Source: a beta proteobacterium MWH-UniP1
GTDB taxonomy: Bacteria > Pseudomonadota > Gammaproteobacteria > Burkholderiales > Burkholderiaceae_A
Assembly (NCBI GenBank): GCA_036362785.1
Contig: CP143625.1
Location: 1,861,401-1,925,400, forward strand
DNA length: 64,000 nt
Direction of reading: 5' to 3'
Positions 1 through 8,321 of the stretch are shown here, one piece after another. Below the pieces are notes generated by a model, which saw nothing but the letters and a program-made list of their open reading frames with translations, made no database searches and had not been told where the DNA came from. The translations under genes and the position numbers were made by a program. Positions within the stretch are counted from its first letter, which is position 1. The number at the start of each line of letters is the position of its first letter.

Positions 1-326
1 ATTACGCTGGCAGCGAATCCGAGATTGGCAAACGGGTTGGCGATGACCTACGCGAAGGCAAGCCCACTCTGCCGCTGATTCGCATCATGGACCAGGGCAC
101 CCCGCAAGAAAAAGAGTTGGTCCGTAATGCCATCGTCAACCCAGACGAGGCCAACTTTGATCAGGTGGTGGCCGCCATTCACCGCACCGGCGCCATGCAA
201 TACACGTTGGACTGCGCAGCCCGCGAGTGCGAACTAGCCAAAAATGCGATCGCTGTCTTAGAAGACTCGCCTTACAAGCAGGCCATGACCACGTTGCTGG
301 ACTACGTGATCGAGCGGCGCAGTTAG
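1..326 (+). CDS. ispB: Octaprenyl diphosphate synthase, C-terminal part (5' truncated by window edge)
   Basis: The reading frame enters at base 3 and ends at a TAG at 324-326, giving the last 107 residues of a trans-prenyl chain synthase. This enzyme condenses isopentenyl diphosphate onto farnesyl diphosphate to make the C40 side chain of ubiquinone. The visible part starts in the conserved C-terminal block: YAGSESEIGKRVGDDL followed by REGKPTLPLI, the region just after the second aspartate-rich motif in this family. The remainder is helical and ends in a DYVIERRS-like tail typical of IspB. The first aspartate-rich motif lies outside the window. tRNA-Pro follows 26 nt downstream, an arrangement I recall from Burkholderiales. 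The family is certain; the exact chain length made cannot be read from this part. Confidence 0.93.
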   Translation, partial: YAGSESEIGKRVGDDLREGKPTLPLIRIMDQGTPQEKELVRNAIVNPDEANFDQVVAAIHRTGAMQYTLDCAARECELAKNAIAVLEDSPYKQAMTTLLDYVIERRS

Positions 327-352
327 CGCGTGCTAGACTTCTGCCTTCATTT

Positions 353-431
<79 letters not shown>

Positions 432-462
432 ACACATTAATTAACGCGCGATTCTCCGCGTG

Positions 463-2055
463 TTAAAAACCGACCGCCATTCCGTCTCGCCGGTGGTCCG
501 ATCCCGATACATAGCCCTTTTGGTGATCCGCCGCATCAAGCCGTGCAATGCCCTGGGCGCTTCCAAAATCCAGGCTATCAGCGGGCATCACAGCGACCTG
601 GTGGCCCAATGCGCGCAGGCCATCCACCACGTCTTTTGGCATGTTGTGCTCGACCGTGAGATTGCCGTTGTCATCAATTCGCCAGCGGGGCGCGTCAGAA
701 GATGCCTGCGGGTTTAATTGCTCATCAACAAAGCGCATCACAAATTGCAGATGGCCCTGCGGCTGCATATTGCCGCCCATCACACCAAAGGCCATGACCG
801 GCTTGCCCGACTTGGTTAAAAAGGCCGGGATGATGGTGTGAAACGGCCGCTTGCCAGGTGCGACTTGATTCGGGTGGCCGGGCACAAGCGAGAACCCGCT
901 GCCGCGATTTTGAAACGCAATACCACCAGGGGCGACCACACCAGAACCGAAGCCTTTGAAATTGGACTGGATATACGAGACCATCATGCCCGATGCATCT
1001 GCTGCGCAGAGATAGACGGTTCCACCAGAATGGGGCTGGCCCGCACCGTAACGGTCGGCCTGATTCAAACTAATTAAGGCGGCGCGAGACTTTAGATAGT
1101 CCCGATCCAGGAGTGCCTTGGGATCAAACTTCATAAAGCGTGGGTCTGCCACATGGGCATGAACATCGGCAAATGCAAGGCGCATGGCCTCGATCTGCAA
1201 ATGAATACGCTGGGCTGAGTTTGCAGGATATTGCCGCGCATCCAGAATATCCAAAATGCCAAGTGCAATTTGTGCCGCCATGCCAGAACCATTGGGCGGA
1301 ATTTCTAACAAAGTGTATTCGCCGTAGTTGGATGCCAGTGGCGCCACCCAGTCGGCCTGATGGGCAGCAAAGTCTTCATGCGTCAACACGCCGCCGGTGC
1401 GTTTTGCAAAAGCCACCATGCGATCAGTGATGGCACCGCGATAAAACGCCTCGCCCTTGGTGGCGGCAATCTCAGCAAGCGTGTCGGCCTGGGCTTGAAA
1501 GCGCCATATCTCGCCCGCAGTCGGTGATTGGCCATTTTTCAAAAAAGAATCCGCAAACCCGGGCTGGCTAGACAACGTATCGCGTGCGGTTGCCCACTGG
1601 CGCGCAATCACTGGCGACACAGGAAAGCCATCTTTTGCGTAGCCAATTGCCGAACGAAACAATTGCTCAAAGGGCAGCTTGCCAAATCGCTGCGACAGAC
1701 TCACCCACGCAGAGACAACGCCCGGCACCGTCACACTGCCCCAACCAATTGGCGGCATCTTGTCTTGGCCCGCAAAAAACTCTGGTGTCCAGGCGGCCGG
1801 GGCGCGGCCAGATGCATTAAGCCCATGAATTTGATTTCCATCCCAGATGATGGCGAACGCATCGCCACCAATGCCGTTCATCGTCGGCTCAACCACCGTT
1901 AAGGTGATGGCAGCCGTCAAGGCGGCATCGACTGCGTTGCCCCCTTGCGCCAAGGCATTTAAGCCAGCTTGCGCTGCCAGTGGCTGAGAGGTGGAGACAA
2001 CATTTCTGGAAAAAAGCGGTGCACGTGCGCCGCCAAACGGAATCGGAAATTTCAT
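463..2055 (-). CDS. ggt: Gamma-glutamyltransferase family protein (cytosolic YwrD-like type)
   Basis: The 530-residue protein belongs to the gamma-glutamyltransferase/acylase Ntn-hydrolase family, which self-cleaves before a threonine and then transfers or hydrolyses gamma-glutamyl groups, for example from glutathione. Seen in the sequence: the N-terminal block GNAVDAALTAA and the NGIGGDAF motif (about 60-67), the large-subunit core, and SGGTVYLCAADASG, where Thr346 is the expected cleavage point and nucleophile. The downstream GGNMQPQGH block is also typical. I place the start at the ATG at 2053-2055; a longer reading from 2121 adds 22 residues with no family resemblance. No signal peptide is visible, so it is probably cytosolic, unlike periplasmic Ggt. 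It converges on tRNA-Pro. The substrate could also be another gamma-glutamyl or acyl amide. Confidence 0.9.
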   Translation of the reverse strand: MKFPIPFGGARAPLFSRNVVSTSQPLAAQAGLNALAQGGNAVDAALTAAITLTVVEPTMNGIGGDAFAIIWDGNQIHGLNASGRAPAAWTPEFFAGQDKMPPIGWGSVTVPGVVSAWVSLSQRFGKLPFEQLFRSAIGYAKDGFPVSPVIARQWATARDTLSSQPGFADSFLKNGQSPTAGEIWRFQAQADTLAEIAATKGEAFYRGAITDRMVAFAKRTGGVLTHEDFAAHQADWVAPLASNYGEYTLLEIPPNGSGMAAQIALGILDILDARQYPANSAQRIHLQIEAMRLAFADVHAHVADPRFMKFDPKALLDRDYLKSRAALISLNQADRYGAGQPHSGGTVYLCAADASGMMVSYIQSNFKGFGSGVVAPGGIAFQNRGSGFSLVPGHPNQVAPGKRPFHTIIPAFLTKSGKPVMAFGVMGGNMQPQGHLQFVMRFVDEQLNPQASSDAPRWRIDDNGNLTVEHNMPKDVVDGLRALGHQVAVMPADSLDFGSAQGIARLDAADHQKGYVSGSDHRRDGMAVGF

Positions 2056-2133
2056 GGGGGTTCGGGATCTAAATGAAAAAGCCTGGCTGTAGATGAGTTT
2101 AACGTTGGCCAATTTGATCACACCCGCCCTGTC

Positions 2134-3507
2134 GTGCCTTGCAGTAAAAACCCCGGCCAGAATCGGGTAGTCTTTAGGGGTGTTGAACTAACGGCCAGGC
2201 CTGATGCTGCCGGCCCCAATGCATTGAACGAGCTACCCCTGTGGACCCATCTCACCGCAATCGTGGTGTTGCTCTTGGTGTCCGGATTTTTCTCGATCTC
2301 TGAGACCAGCCTGATGGCGGTCAACCGGTATCGAATTCGCCACCTGGCGAGCCAGGGCAAAAGCGGGGCAAAGCGGGTGCTCGCCCTGCTCAACCAGACT
2401 GACCGGCTATTGGCCACGATCTTATTGGGCAATAACCTGGTCAACTCTGCGCTCACGGCCCTGGTCACGGCGCTTGCCATCCAATCCTTTGGCAACAATG
2501 ACAAGGTGCTGGCGATCGCGACAGGTGTGGTGGCCTTTGCCATCATTATCTTTGCTGAAATCACGCCCAAGATTGTTGGCGCCAGCCGGCCTGAGCCAAT
2601 CGCCATGGCCACCAGTTTTGTACTGGCACCCCTGGTGCGGGTGCTCTATCCGCTGGTCGTGGTGATCAACGGCATTGTTTCAAGTATTTTGAGAATCACA
2701 GGCCTGAAAAAAATTACTCAAGCCCCCTCGAATCAGGCCATGTCCCCGCAGGAGCTGCGCACTGCCATCTTAGAGTCAACACGACTCATTCCGGCAAAGC
2801 ATCGCAGCATCATGCTCAATCTGTTTGATATCGAAGATCTAACGGTTGACGATGTCATGATCCCGCGTAGCCGGATCGAGGCTCTTGATATCGAATCAGA
2901 CCCACAGGCACTGATGGACCAACTCGGCACCTGTTTCCATAACAAACTGCCTGTTTATGAGGGGGATATTCACAACATCATCGGCATTTTGCATGTCCGC
3001 AAGGCGGTCTCACTCATGTCCCGGGAAGACCTGACTCACGAGGCCATTCGAGACATATTGATTGACCCTTACTTTATTCCGAGCGGCACGCCTTTGTTCA
3101 CGCAAATGCAGTACTTTCAAGAAAACAAACAACGCATTGCCTTGGTCGTTGACGAGTACGGCGAGATCGAGGGCTTAGTCACGCTGGAAGACATCGTGGA
3201 AGAACTGGTCGGCGAGTTCACCACCAATGCGCCGGGTGCCCATGCCACAGGGCTGCAATGGGGCGACGACAACACCGTTGAGCTGGATGGCACGTCACCG
3301 ATTCGCGACATTAACCGTCAACTTGGGCTAGACCTACCCATGGAAGGGGCAAGAACGCTCAATGGGTTGTTGCTTGAAACGCTTGAAGATCTGCCTGATG
3401 CCCACGTGTCGGTCAAGATTGCAGATGTCCCTATCGAAATTTTGCAAACACAGGGCCGACTCATCCGCCGAGTAAGACTGACTCGGCCCGAGACCACTGA
3501 GACATGA
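2134..3507 (+). CDS. CNNM/CBS-domain HlyC/CorC-family membrane protein (CorB-like)
   Basis: The 457-residue protein has the order CNNM transmembrane domain (about 35-185), paired CBS domains (about 215-345) and a C-terminal CorC/HlyC transporter-associated domain (about 370-450). Key blocks are SGFFSISETSLMAVNRYR in the first membrane region, LLGNNLVNSA, EITPKIVGA, VDDVMIPRS at the first CBS and VDEYGEIEGLVTLEDI at the second. The family is linked to magnesium/cobalt homeostasis or Na+-coupled Mg2+ export; the role here is inferred. The start is uncertain: 2134 is a GTG without a Shine-Dalgarno, and the family usually begins close to the TTG at 2224, just before LPLWTHL. The last 4 nt overlap the next gene. 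In related genomes the neighbouring position often carries pilB/pilC, which are absent here. Confidence 0.88.
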   Translation: MPCSKNPGQNRVVFRGVELTARPDAAGPNALNELPLWTHLTAIVVLLLVSGFFSISETSLMAVNRYRIRHLASQGKSGAKRVLALLNQTDRLLATILLGNNLVNSALTALVTALAIQSFGNNDKVLAIATGVVAFAIIIFAEITPKIVGASRPEPIAMATSFVLAPLVRVLYPLVVVINGIVSSILRITGLKKITQAPSNQAMSPQELRTAILESTRLIPAKHRSIMLNLFDIEDLTVDDVMIPRSRIEALDIESDPQALMDQLGTCFHNKLPVYEGDIHNIIGILHVRKAVSLMSREDLTHEAIRDILIDPYFIPSGTPLFTQMQYFQENKQRIALVVDEYGEIEGLVTLEDIVEELVGEFTTNAPGAHATGLQWGDDNTVELDGTSPIRDINRQLGLDLPMEGARTLNGLLLETLEDLPDAHVSVKIADVPIEILQTQGRLIRRVRLTRPETTET

Positions 3508-4235
3508 CACTGGGTCATCAAATCAGTGCTGCCTGCTCTGCCGCACTCATGGCGTTGCTGATTTTTCCAGTCGCCTCAAGGTTTGGCCAGCGGGGTGTCG
3601 ATCAATGGCTCTCAGAAGAGGAGCGCCAGCGATTGGGGTCAATCGGCCGGCCCTGGTGGGTCACCACAGCGATCGTTGGTGGACTGGTCTCATGGCAGGC
3701 TCTTTTTCCCCTATCAGCACAGGTGGGCGCCATGAGCCTGGCCTGGCTTACCCAGAACGCTTTTATCGGCAGCTACGCAGGAATCCTGATTGCATTGGCC
3801 AGAATCGATCTGGCCAGCCGCCTCTTGCCCGACCAGCTCACGGCAAGCTTGGTGCTTTCTGGTCTCATGTTTCACTGGCTATTTGACACTGGTCAGCTGA
3901 TGGCCGGCATTCAAGGGGCTGCTCTGGGCTACGGGCTTCTTTGGATTTTGGCCCGACTCTTTGAATGGCTAGGCGGCCGAGAGGCCATGGGCCGTGGTGA
4001 TTTTTTTATGGCAGCAGGCCTTGGCGCATGGCTGGGCTGGCAGGGTCTGCCCATGGTGCTCATGCTGGCAAGCCTGTCGGCCCTGCTGGCCGCATTGGTG
4101 GCGCGACTCGCCAGGCCGAATCCAGAAGATCCGGGTCTGGCCGACGCTGGGCCGGGCTTTTTAAAGCAAGAAATCGCCTTCGGGCCAGCCCTGGCGTTCG
4201 GGGGCATTGCCGCCTGGATACTGATTCATGGCTAA
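3504..4235 (+). CDS. Prepilin peptidase-like A24 protein lacking the methylase domain
   Basis: The 243-residue, multi-pass membrane protein resembles the catalytic half of PilD/type IV prepilin peptidases. It has the two aspartate motifs of the A24 aspartic protease fold: IDLASRLLPD (Asp102, Asp110) and GRGDFF (Asp166), plus the GAALGYGLLW and FGPALAFGG segments. Two things are odd. The N-terminal methyltransferase region with its cysteine pairs is missing, so the N-terminus (about 1-50) has only one hydrophobic segment and a soluble stretch. The usual GxGDxK reads GRGDFF, losing the lysine. The ATG overlaps the upstream stop by 4 nt, and the gene overlaps coaE by 8 nt, the usual pilD-coaE order. 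With no pilB or pilC beside it, it may be a remnant or may serve another pseudopilin system elsewhere. Confidence 0.75.
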   Translation: MTLGHQISAACSAALMALLIFPVASRFGQRGVDQWLSEEERQRLGSIGRPWWVTTAIVGGLVSWQALFPLSAQVGAMSLAWLTQNAFIGSYAGILIALARIDLASRLLPDQLTASLVLSGLMFHWLFDTGQLMAGIQGAALGYGLLWILARLFEWLGGREAMGRGDFFMAAGLGAWLGWQGLPMVLMLASLSALLAALVARLARPNPEDPGLADAGPGFLKQEIAFGPALAFGGIAAWILIHG

Positions 4236-4878
4236 GCGGATTTTCATTCTGACTGGCGGGATCGGCTGTGGGAAAAGCGTCGTCGCCCAGGCCTTTTCTG
4301 ACCTGGGAATTGGCGTGGTCGATGCGGATGTCATCGCCCATGAACTCACTGGCAGTGCCGGAGACGCCATGCCCGCCCTGAGAGAGCTGTTGGGTGCGCA
4401 GGCCGTAAACCCCGATGGCAGCCTGAATCGGCCCTGGGTCCGCCAGCAAGCCTTTCTTAACCCGTCCATTCGGCAGCGGCTCGAATCAGTCCTGCACCCC
4501 ATGATTCAGGACAGGGCGCTCACAGCTCTCTCGGCAACACCAGGGCCATACGCGATCTATGTTGTGCCCTTGTGGCTTGAGAAATACGGCAAAGCGGGTC
4601 AGCCAGGGGCCAGCCAGGGGCCAGACGCTGGGCAAAAAGCCGTCCCTAAAATTCTTCCCGAAGCAGTCATCGTGGTCGACTGCCCCGAAAGCCTTCAAAT
4701 CACGCGGGTCTGTGAACGAAGCGGACTGGCTGCCAACGAGGTCCGCGCCATTATGGCCACGCAAGTCAGCCGATCTGAACGCCTTGCCGCCGCCGACCAC
4801 GTGATTGAGAACGACGAATCGATTGAGTCGGTAGTAAGCAAAGTTAAGCTTCTGCACAAAAAGTTAATTGCTTCATAA
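4228..4878 (+). CDS. coaE: Dephospho-CoA kinase
   Basis: CoaE phosphorylates the 3'-hydroxyl of dephospho-CoA, the last step of coenzyme A synthesis in the cytoplasm. The 216-residue protein has the P-loop GGIGCGKS at 10-17, the DADVIAHELT block after it, HPMIQD, and the VVDC segment followed by a lid rich in Arg. An insertion-like stretch around residues 122-140, rich in Gly, Gln, Pro and Ala, separates the conserved blocks and is encoded by a short tandem DNA repeat (4600-4621). The start ATG lies within the end of the prepilin-peptidase gene, suggesting translational coupling, and zapD follows after 9 nt. This pilD-coaE-zapD order is common in beta- and gammaproteobacteria. Confidence 0.96.
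   Translation: MAKRIFILTGGIGCGKSVVAQAFSDLGIGVVDADVIAHELTGSAGDAMPALRELLGAQAVNPDGSLNRPWVRQQAFLNPSIRQRLESVLHPMIQDRALTALSATPGPYAIYVVPLWLEKYGKAGQPGASQGPDAGQKAVPKILPEAVIVVDCPESLQITRVCERSGLAANEVRAIMATQVSRSERLAAADHVIENDESIESVVSKVKLLHKKLIAS
4600..4621 (+). repeat. Two tandem copies of an 11-bp unit inside coaE
   Basis: The unit CAGCCAGGGGC occurs at 4600-4610 and again exactly at 4611-4621, with CAGAC starting a partial third copy. Eleven is not a multiple of three, so the two copies are read in different frames, coding for a Gly/Gln/Pro/Ala/Ser-rich stretch of CoaE between conserved blocks. Loss or gain of a single unit would shift the reading frame. Confidence 0.85.
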
Positions 4879-4887
4879 TCCACTCTT

Positions 4888-5688
4888 ATGAGTGACCCGA
4901 TGGCATCGCCCGTCGCCGCCCCGCCGGGCTGGATGACTTTTGAATTCCCATGCAACGAGCGCATACGCTCGCTGATGCGGATCGACAGTCTTTTTAAGCG
5001 CTGCTTGTATTTCACCACGCAGGCCCAGCCTGCCGATCACCAGGCCGCGCTATGGTCCATATTCGAACTCTTTGATTTGGTTGGTGGCCGCGGCGACATC
5101 AAGTCCGAACTGCTGCAGGAACTCGAACGGCAACGCAGCCGTTTAAACCAATACGTAGGAAGACCTGGGGTCTCGAACCAGGCACTTGAAGAATTGCTCG
5201 AGCAGATTCAAAAAATCTTTGCTGACATCTCTTGTGTTCAGACTCGGCTTGGTCAACACATTGTTGAACACGAATGGTTGCAATTGCTCAAAGGCCGTTT
5301 CGGCATCCCCGGGGGCATCTGTGAGTTTGACGTGCCGTCGCTGCATGTCTGGCTGCATCGCCCTGTTGAAACCCGTCAGGCCATGCTCAACAACTGGCTG
5401 GAAACCCTGCGGCCGGTTTATAACGGCGTGGAGATTGTATTGCGGCTCTTGCGAGAGGGCACACAGCCTGATTCTTACCTGGCAAGCCGCGGCTACTTTG
5501 AATTGTCGATGGACGGCAGAACCATTCAAATTATTCGGGTCGCAGTTCCAAAGCAGCCGGAAGTCGTGGCCGAAATTAGTGCCAACAAGTATGTGGTCTC
5601 AGTCCGCTTCCGCCAGCCCGAAGCAGATATGCGCTTAAAAACGATTGAGCAAGACATTCCGTTCCAGCTCAGTCTTTGTAATTTCTAA
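4888..5688 (+). CDS. zapD: Cell division protein ZapD (FtsZ-ring bundling factor)
   Basis: ZapD (DUF1342) binds the C-terminal tail of FtsZ and cross-links FtsZ filaments at the division ring. The 266-residue protein carries the family blocks TFEFPCNERIRSLMRIDSLF (about 17-36), WSIFELFDLVGGRGDIKSELLQELERQ and a C-terminal beta-rich half with FELSMDGR and VSVRFRQPE. The first 15 residues before the conserved region are variable and Pro/Ala-rich; the ATG at 4888 is the simplest start. It lies 9 nt after coaE and is the last gene of this + strand series. The gene for its partner, ftsZ, is about 8 kb away on the other strand. Confidence 0.94.
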   Translation: MSDPMASPVAAPPGWMTFEFPCNERIRSLMRIDSLFKRCLYFTTQAQPADHQAALWSIFELFDLVGGRGDIKSELLQELERQRSRLNQYVGRPGVSNQALEELLEQIQKIFADISCVQTRLGQHIVEHEWLQLLKGRFGIPGGICEFDVPSLHVWLHRPVETRQAMLNNWLETLRPVYNGVEIVLRLLREGTQPDSYLASRGYFELSMDGRTIQIIRVAVPKQPEVVAEISANKYVVSVRFRQPEADMRLKTIEQDIPFQLSLCNF

Positions 5689-5726
5689 ACCGAAACTGCG
5701 CTGCCTGCCCCTACCGGCCAGTCGAT

Positions 5727-6149
5727 CTAACGCAGACGCGTTTGTGCAATAGCACCCTTGCGAATTTGCTCTAGCAGCGGAATGGTTGCCGGTAACACCG
5801 GATAGGGCCAGGCATCATGCAGTCCCACCCAGAGTGTGTGCTGGGCTTCAAGGCCGGCAGGTTCTCCTTGCCACTCGGTTACCCAGTGAAAATGAAGTTG
5901 CACATGGGCATGCGGATACTCATGATCAACATGCCAAGCATAGGACTCACGCAACACCCGGATGTTGATTTCTTCGGCGAGTTCTCGAGACAAGGCATCG
6001 GCCGATGACTCATCGCCCTCGAGTTTGCCGCCAGGAAATTCCCAGTAGCCTGGAAAAGGCTTACCAGCCGGGCGCGAGGACATGAACACCGCGCCATCTG
6101 GTCGGCACAACATGCCCACCGCCACCTGAACCAACTTTGCTGATGTCAA
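5727..6149 (-). CDS. mutT: MutT-type NUDIX hydrolase (8-oxo-dGTP diphosphatase)
   Basis: The 140-residue NUDIX protein probably hydrolyses 8-oxo-dGTP to the monophosphate and so prevents A:T to C:G transversions. The Nudix box runs GGKLEGDESSADALS then RELAEEINI at 41-63, with the catalytic REL-x-EE present; the Gly expected near the end is Asn, which is tolerated in MutT proteins. GYWEFPGGK just before the box is the typical MutT approach. The ATG overlaps the stop of the DUF815 ATPase by 4 nt, so the two are probably translated together. It converges on zapD, with 38 nt between stops and no clear terminator. Confidence 0.92.
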   Translation of the reverse strand: MTSAKLVQVAVGMLCRPDGAVFMSSRPAGKPFPGYWEFPGGKLEGDESSADALSRELAEEINIRVLRESYAWHVDHEYPHAHVQLHFHWVTEWQGEPAGLEAQHTLWVGLHDAWPYPVLPATIPLLEQIRKGAIAQTRLR

Positions 6150-7003
6150 TGACGGCCCGCCCAGTCACGGGCAAAGTGCAAGGCCACGCGGCCAGAGCGC
6201 GAACCACGCTCAAGCGCCCACTGCAATGCTGGCTGGCGTGCGGATTCAATCTTCGCAGCATCGCAGCCGAACCGAGCAAGCCAATAGGCCACAATGTCCA
6301 GATAGTCTTGCTGGTTAAAGCTGTAAAACGAGACCCACAAACCAAAACGTTCAGACAGCGACACTTTTTCTTCCACGCTTTCGCCAGGGTGAATTTCACC
6401 ATTGGCCTCGTAGCGTGTTTCCAGGTTGTCGCTCATGTGTTCGGGCATCAGGTGCCGGCGATTCGATGTTGCATAGATTAAGACGTTGTCGGACTGCGCT
6501 GAGACCGAACCATCCAGCACGGTCTTTAGTGCCTTGTAACCGGCATCGCCCGACTCAAACGACAGGTCGTCACAAAACACAATAAAGCGATACGGTTGGG
6601 AGGCCACCGTTTCAACAATCCGCGGCAGATCGACCAGGTCCTGCTTTTCTACCTCGATCACCCGCAGGCCCTGCTTGTGAAACTCGGTCAGACAGGCCCG
6701 CACCAACGACGACTTCCCCGTGCCACGGGCGCCGGTCATCAACACATTGTTAGCGGGCTTCTTAGCCAAAAACTGCCGGGTGTTTTGTTCAATCAAACCA
6801 CGCTGACGCTCGATATGCTGCAGATCTTTAAACCAGATTTCAGCAAAATGGGCCACCGATTCCAGATACGAAATATGGCCCAGCAGCGTCTGGCGGCGGA
6901 CCCAGCGAAAAGCCTTCGCAGAGGCGTACTCCGGCGCTGGCGGAACCGCTGGCAAATAGGCGTTGAGTTTGTGCAGAAGTTGGCTAAGCGAATCCGTAGA
7001 CAT
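6146..7003 (-). CDS. DUF815 family AAA-type ATPase
   Basis: The 285-residue soluble protein belongs to DUF815 (PF05673), predicted ATPases of unknown cellular role. Seen: Walker A GARGTGKSS at 91-99, Walker B IVFCDDLSF at 141-149, a sensor-1-like YATSNRRHL with polar residues after the beta strand, and an Arg-rich GSRSGRVALHFARDW at the C-terminus where an arginine finger or sensor 2 would sit. The N-terminal 80 residues are helical and carry the SYLESVAHFAEIWFKD block typical of the family. It lies 20 nt downstream of argJ and overlaps mutT by 4 nt. This argJ-ATPase-mutT order is common in betaproteobacteria. No function should be assigned beyond ATP binding. Confidence 0.93.
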   Translation of the reverse strand: MSTDSLSQLLHKLNAYLPAVPPAPEYASAKAFRWVRRQTLLGHISYLESVAHFAEIWFKDLQHIERQRGLIEQNTRQFLAKKPANNVLMTGARGTGKSSLVRACLTEFHKQGLRVIEVEKQDLVDLPRIVETVASQPYRFIVFCDDLSFESGDAGYKALKTVLDGSVSAQSDNVLIYATSNRRHLMPEHMSDNLETRYEANGEIHPGESVEEKVSLSERFGLWVSFYSFNQQDYLDIVAYWLARFGCDAAKIESARQPALQWALERGSRSGRVALHFARDWAGRH

Positions 7004-7023
7004 GATGAGACGCCTTGTTAACC

Positions 7024-8250
7024 TTATGAGCGGTAATCCGCATTAATGGATACATAGTCGTGCGACAGGTCACAGGTGTAGACCACTGCCTCTTCGGTAC
7101 CGCGAGCCAAATCAATCGTGATGGTGATTTCAGACTGCTGCATGACACGCTGCCCATCGGACTCGGTGTAAGCAGCCGCACGGCCGCCCTGCTCTGCCAC
7201 CAAAACATCATCCAGAAAAACTCGGATCTTATCCACGTCCAGACCGGCAACGCCGCTATAGCCAATGGCCGCCAGAATACGGCCAAGGTTGGGGTCACTG
7301 GCAAAAAATGCGGTCTTCACCAAAGGTGAATGGCCGATCGCGTAGCCAATCTGTTTGGCCTCTGCCTTGGATGCGGCCTGTCGAACACGAATCGTGATGA
7401 ACTTCGTGGCACCCTCGCCGTCACGCACAATGGCCTGCGCCAAAAGCCGACACACACCAATCACGGCGTCGCGAAATACTGGCCAGTCAGCATCTGCGGC
7501 TGACTCAAAACGAATGCCCGACTGATTGGTGGCAGCAATCACGAAAGAGTCGTTGGTCGATGTATCACCATCAATCGTGATGGCGTTAAACGACTCATCT
7601 GCCGCGTCCTTTGCAAGCTGCGATAAGAGCGCCGCATCAATACCAGCATCGGTAGCTACATAGCCCAGCATGGTGGCCATATTCGGCCGAATCATGCCAG
7701 CACCTTTGGAGATACCGGTAATCGTGATGGTCTTGCCACGAATTTGAATCTGAGCGGACGCGGCCTTGGGCTGGGTATCGGTGGTCATGATCGCGTTGGC
7801 CGCATCTAACCAGTTCGCCTGACCCAGATGGGCTGCTGCGCTTGCAATACCTGCCTGTAGTTTGTCCATCGGCAGGTGCTCCAGAATCACGCCCGTGGAA
7901 AACGGCAAGACCTGATTGGCCTGAACCCCCAGCGCCTTGCCAACCAACAGCGTTGTGTCAATCGCATTCTGCAGGCCGATTGCACCGGTACCTGCGTTAG
8001 CACAGCCGGTGTTGACCACCCAGGCTCGCATCTCCTGGGTAGTGGAGAGATGTTTGCGACAGATCTGAACGGGTGCCGCACAAAAAGCATTCTGCGTGAA
8101 TACACCCGCCACCTGTGAGCCCGGCGCCAGGCGCACCAACAAAACATCTTTGCGGCCCGCTTTGCGAATGCCAGCGCTGGCAACACCAAGCTCAACCCCA
8201 GGGACGGCATGGAGTTGATCTGCAACTGGAAGGGGAAGATTTACCGGCAT
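7024..8250 (-). CDS. argJ: Bifunctional ornithine acetyltransferase / N-acetylglutamate synthase
   Basis: ArgJ moves the acetyl group from N-acetylornithine to glutamate in the cyclic arginine pathway, and can also make N-acetylglutamate from acetyl-CoA. The 408-residue precursor is self-cleaved into two chains at the conserved [16 protein letters not shown] block; Thr193 is the expected nucleophile and the first residue of the beta chain. Other family segments are [12 protein letters not shown] (78-89), [12 protein letters not shown] and [12 protein letters not shown]. It follows secA by 58 nt on the same strand and precedes the DUF815 ATPase. Self-processing is known for the family and inferred here from the motif. 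Confidence 0.97.
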   Translation of the reverse strand: MPVNLPLPVADQLHAVPGVELGVASAGIRKAGRKDVLLVRLAPGSQVAGVFTQNAFCAAPVQICRKHLSTTQEMRAWVVNTGCANAGTGAIGLQNAIDTTLLVGKALGVQANQVLPFSTGVILEHLPMDKLQAGIASAAAHLGQANWLDAANAIMTTDTQPKAASAQIQIRGKTITITGISKGAGMIRPNMATMLGYVATDAGIDAALLSQLAKDAADESFNAITIDGDTSTNDSFVIAATNQSGIRFESAADADWPVFRDAVIGVCRLLAQAIVRDGEGATKFITIRVRQAASKAEAKQIGYAIGHSPLVKTAFFASDPNLGRILAAIGYSGVAGLDVDKIRVFLDDVLVAEQGGRAAAYTESDGQRVMQQSEITITIDLARGTEEAVVYTCDLSHDYVSINADYRS

Positions 8251-8292
8251 AGGTCTATGGCCCTAAGAAAATTACAAGAAGACGATGGTCGG

Positions 8293-8321
8293 AAAAGAAA
8301 ACCTGCCCTTAGGCAAGTTTT
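8293..8321 (-). terminator. Probable intrinsic terminator at the 3' end of secA
   Basis: On the - strand the sequence AAAAC-T-TGCC, loop TAAG, GGCA-G-GTTTT forms a stem of 4 and 5 bp blocks with one internal mismatch, followed by a T-rich run ending TTTTCTTTTCC. The 5' arm includes the last secA codons and the loop contains the TAA stop, so terminator and stop codon overlap. Transcription into argJ is probably reduced but not excluded. Confidence 0.6.

Noticed and set aside
441-466. Imperfect 10-bp inverted repeat between tRNA-Pro and the ggt stop
   Set aside because: One mismatch and no T-run on either strand, so I do not call it a terminator, though it lies at the meeting point of two convergent units.
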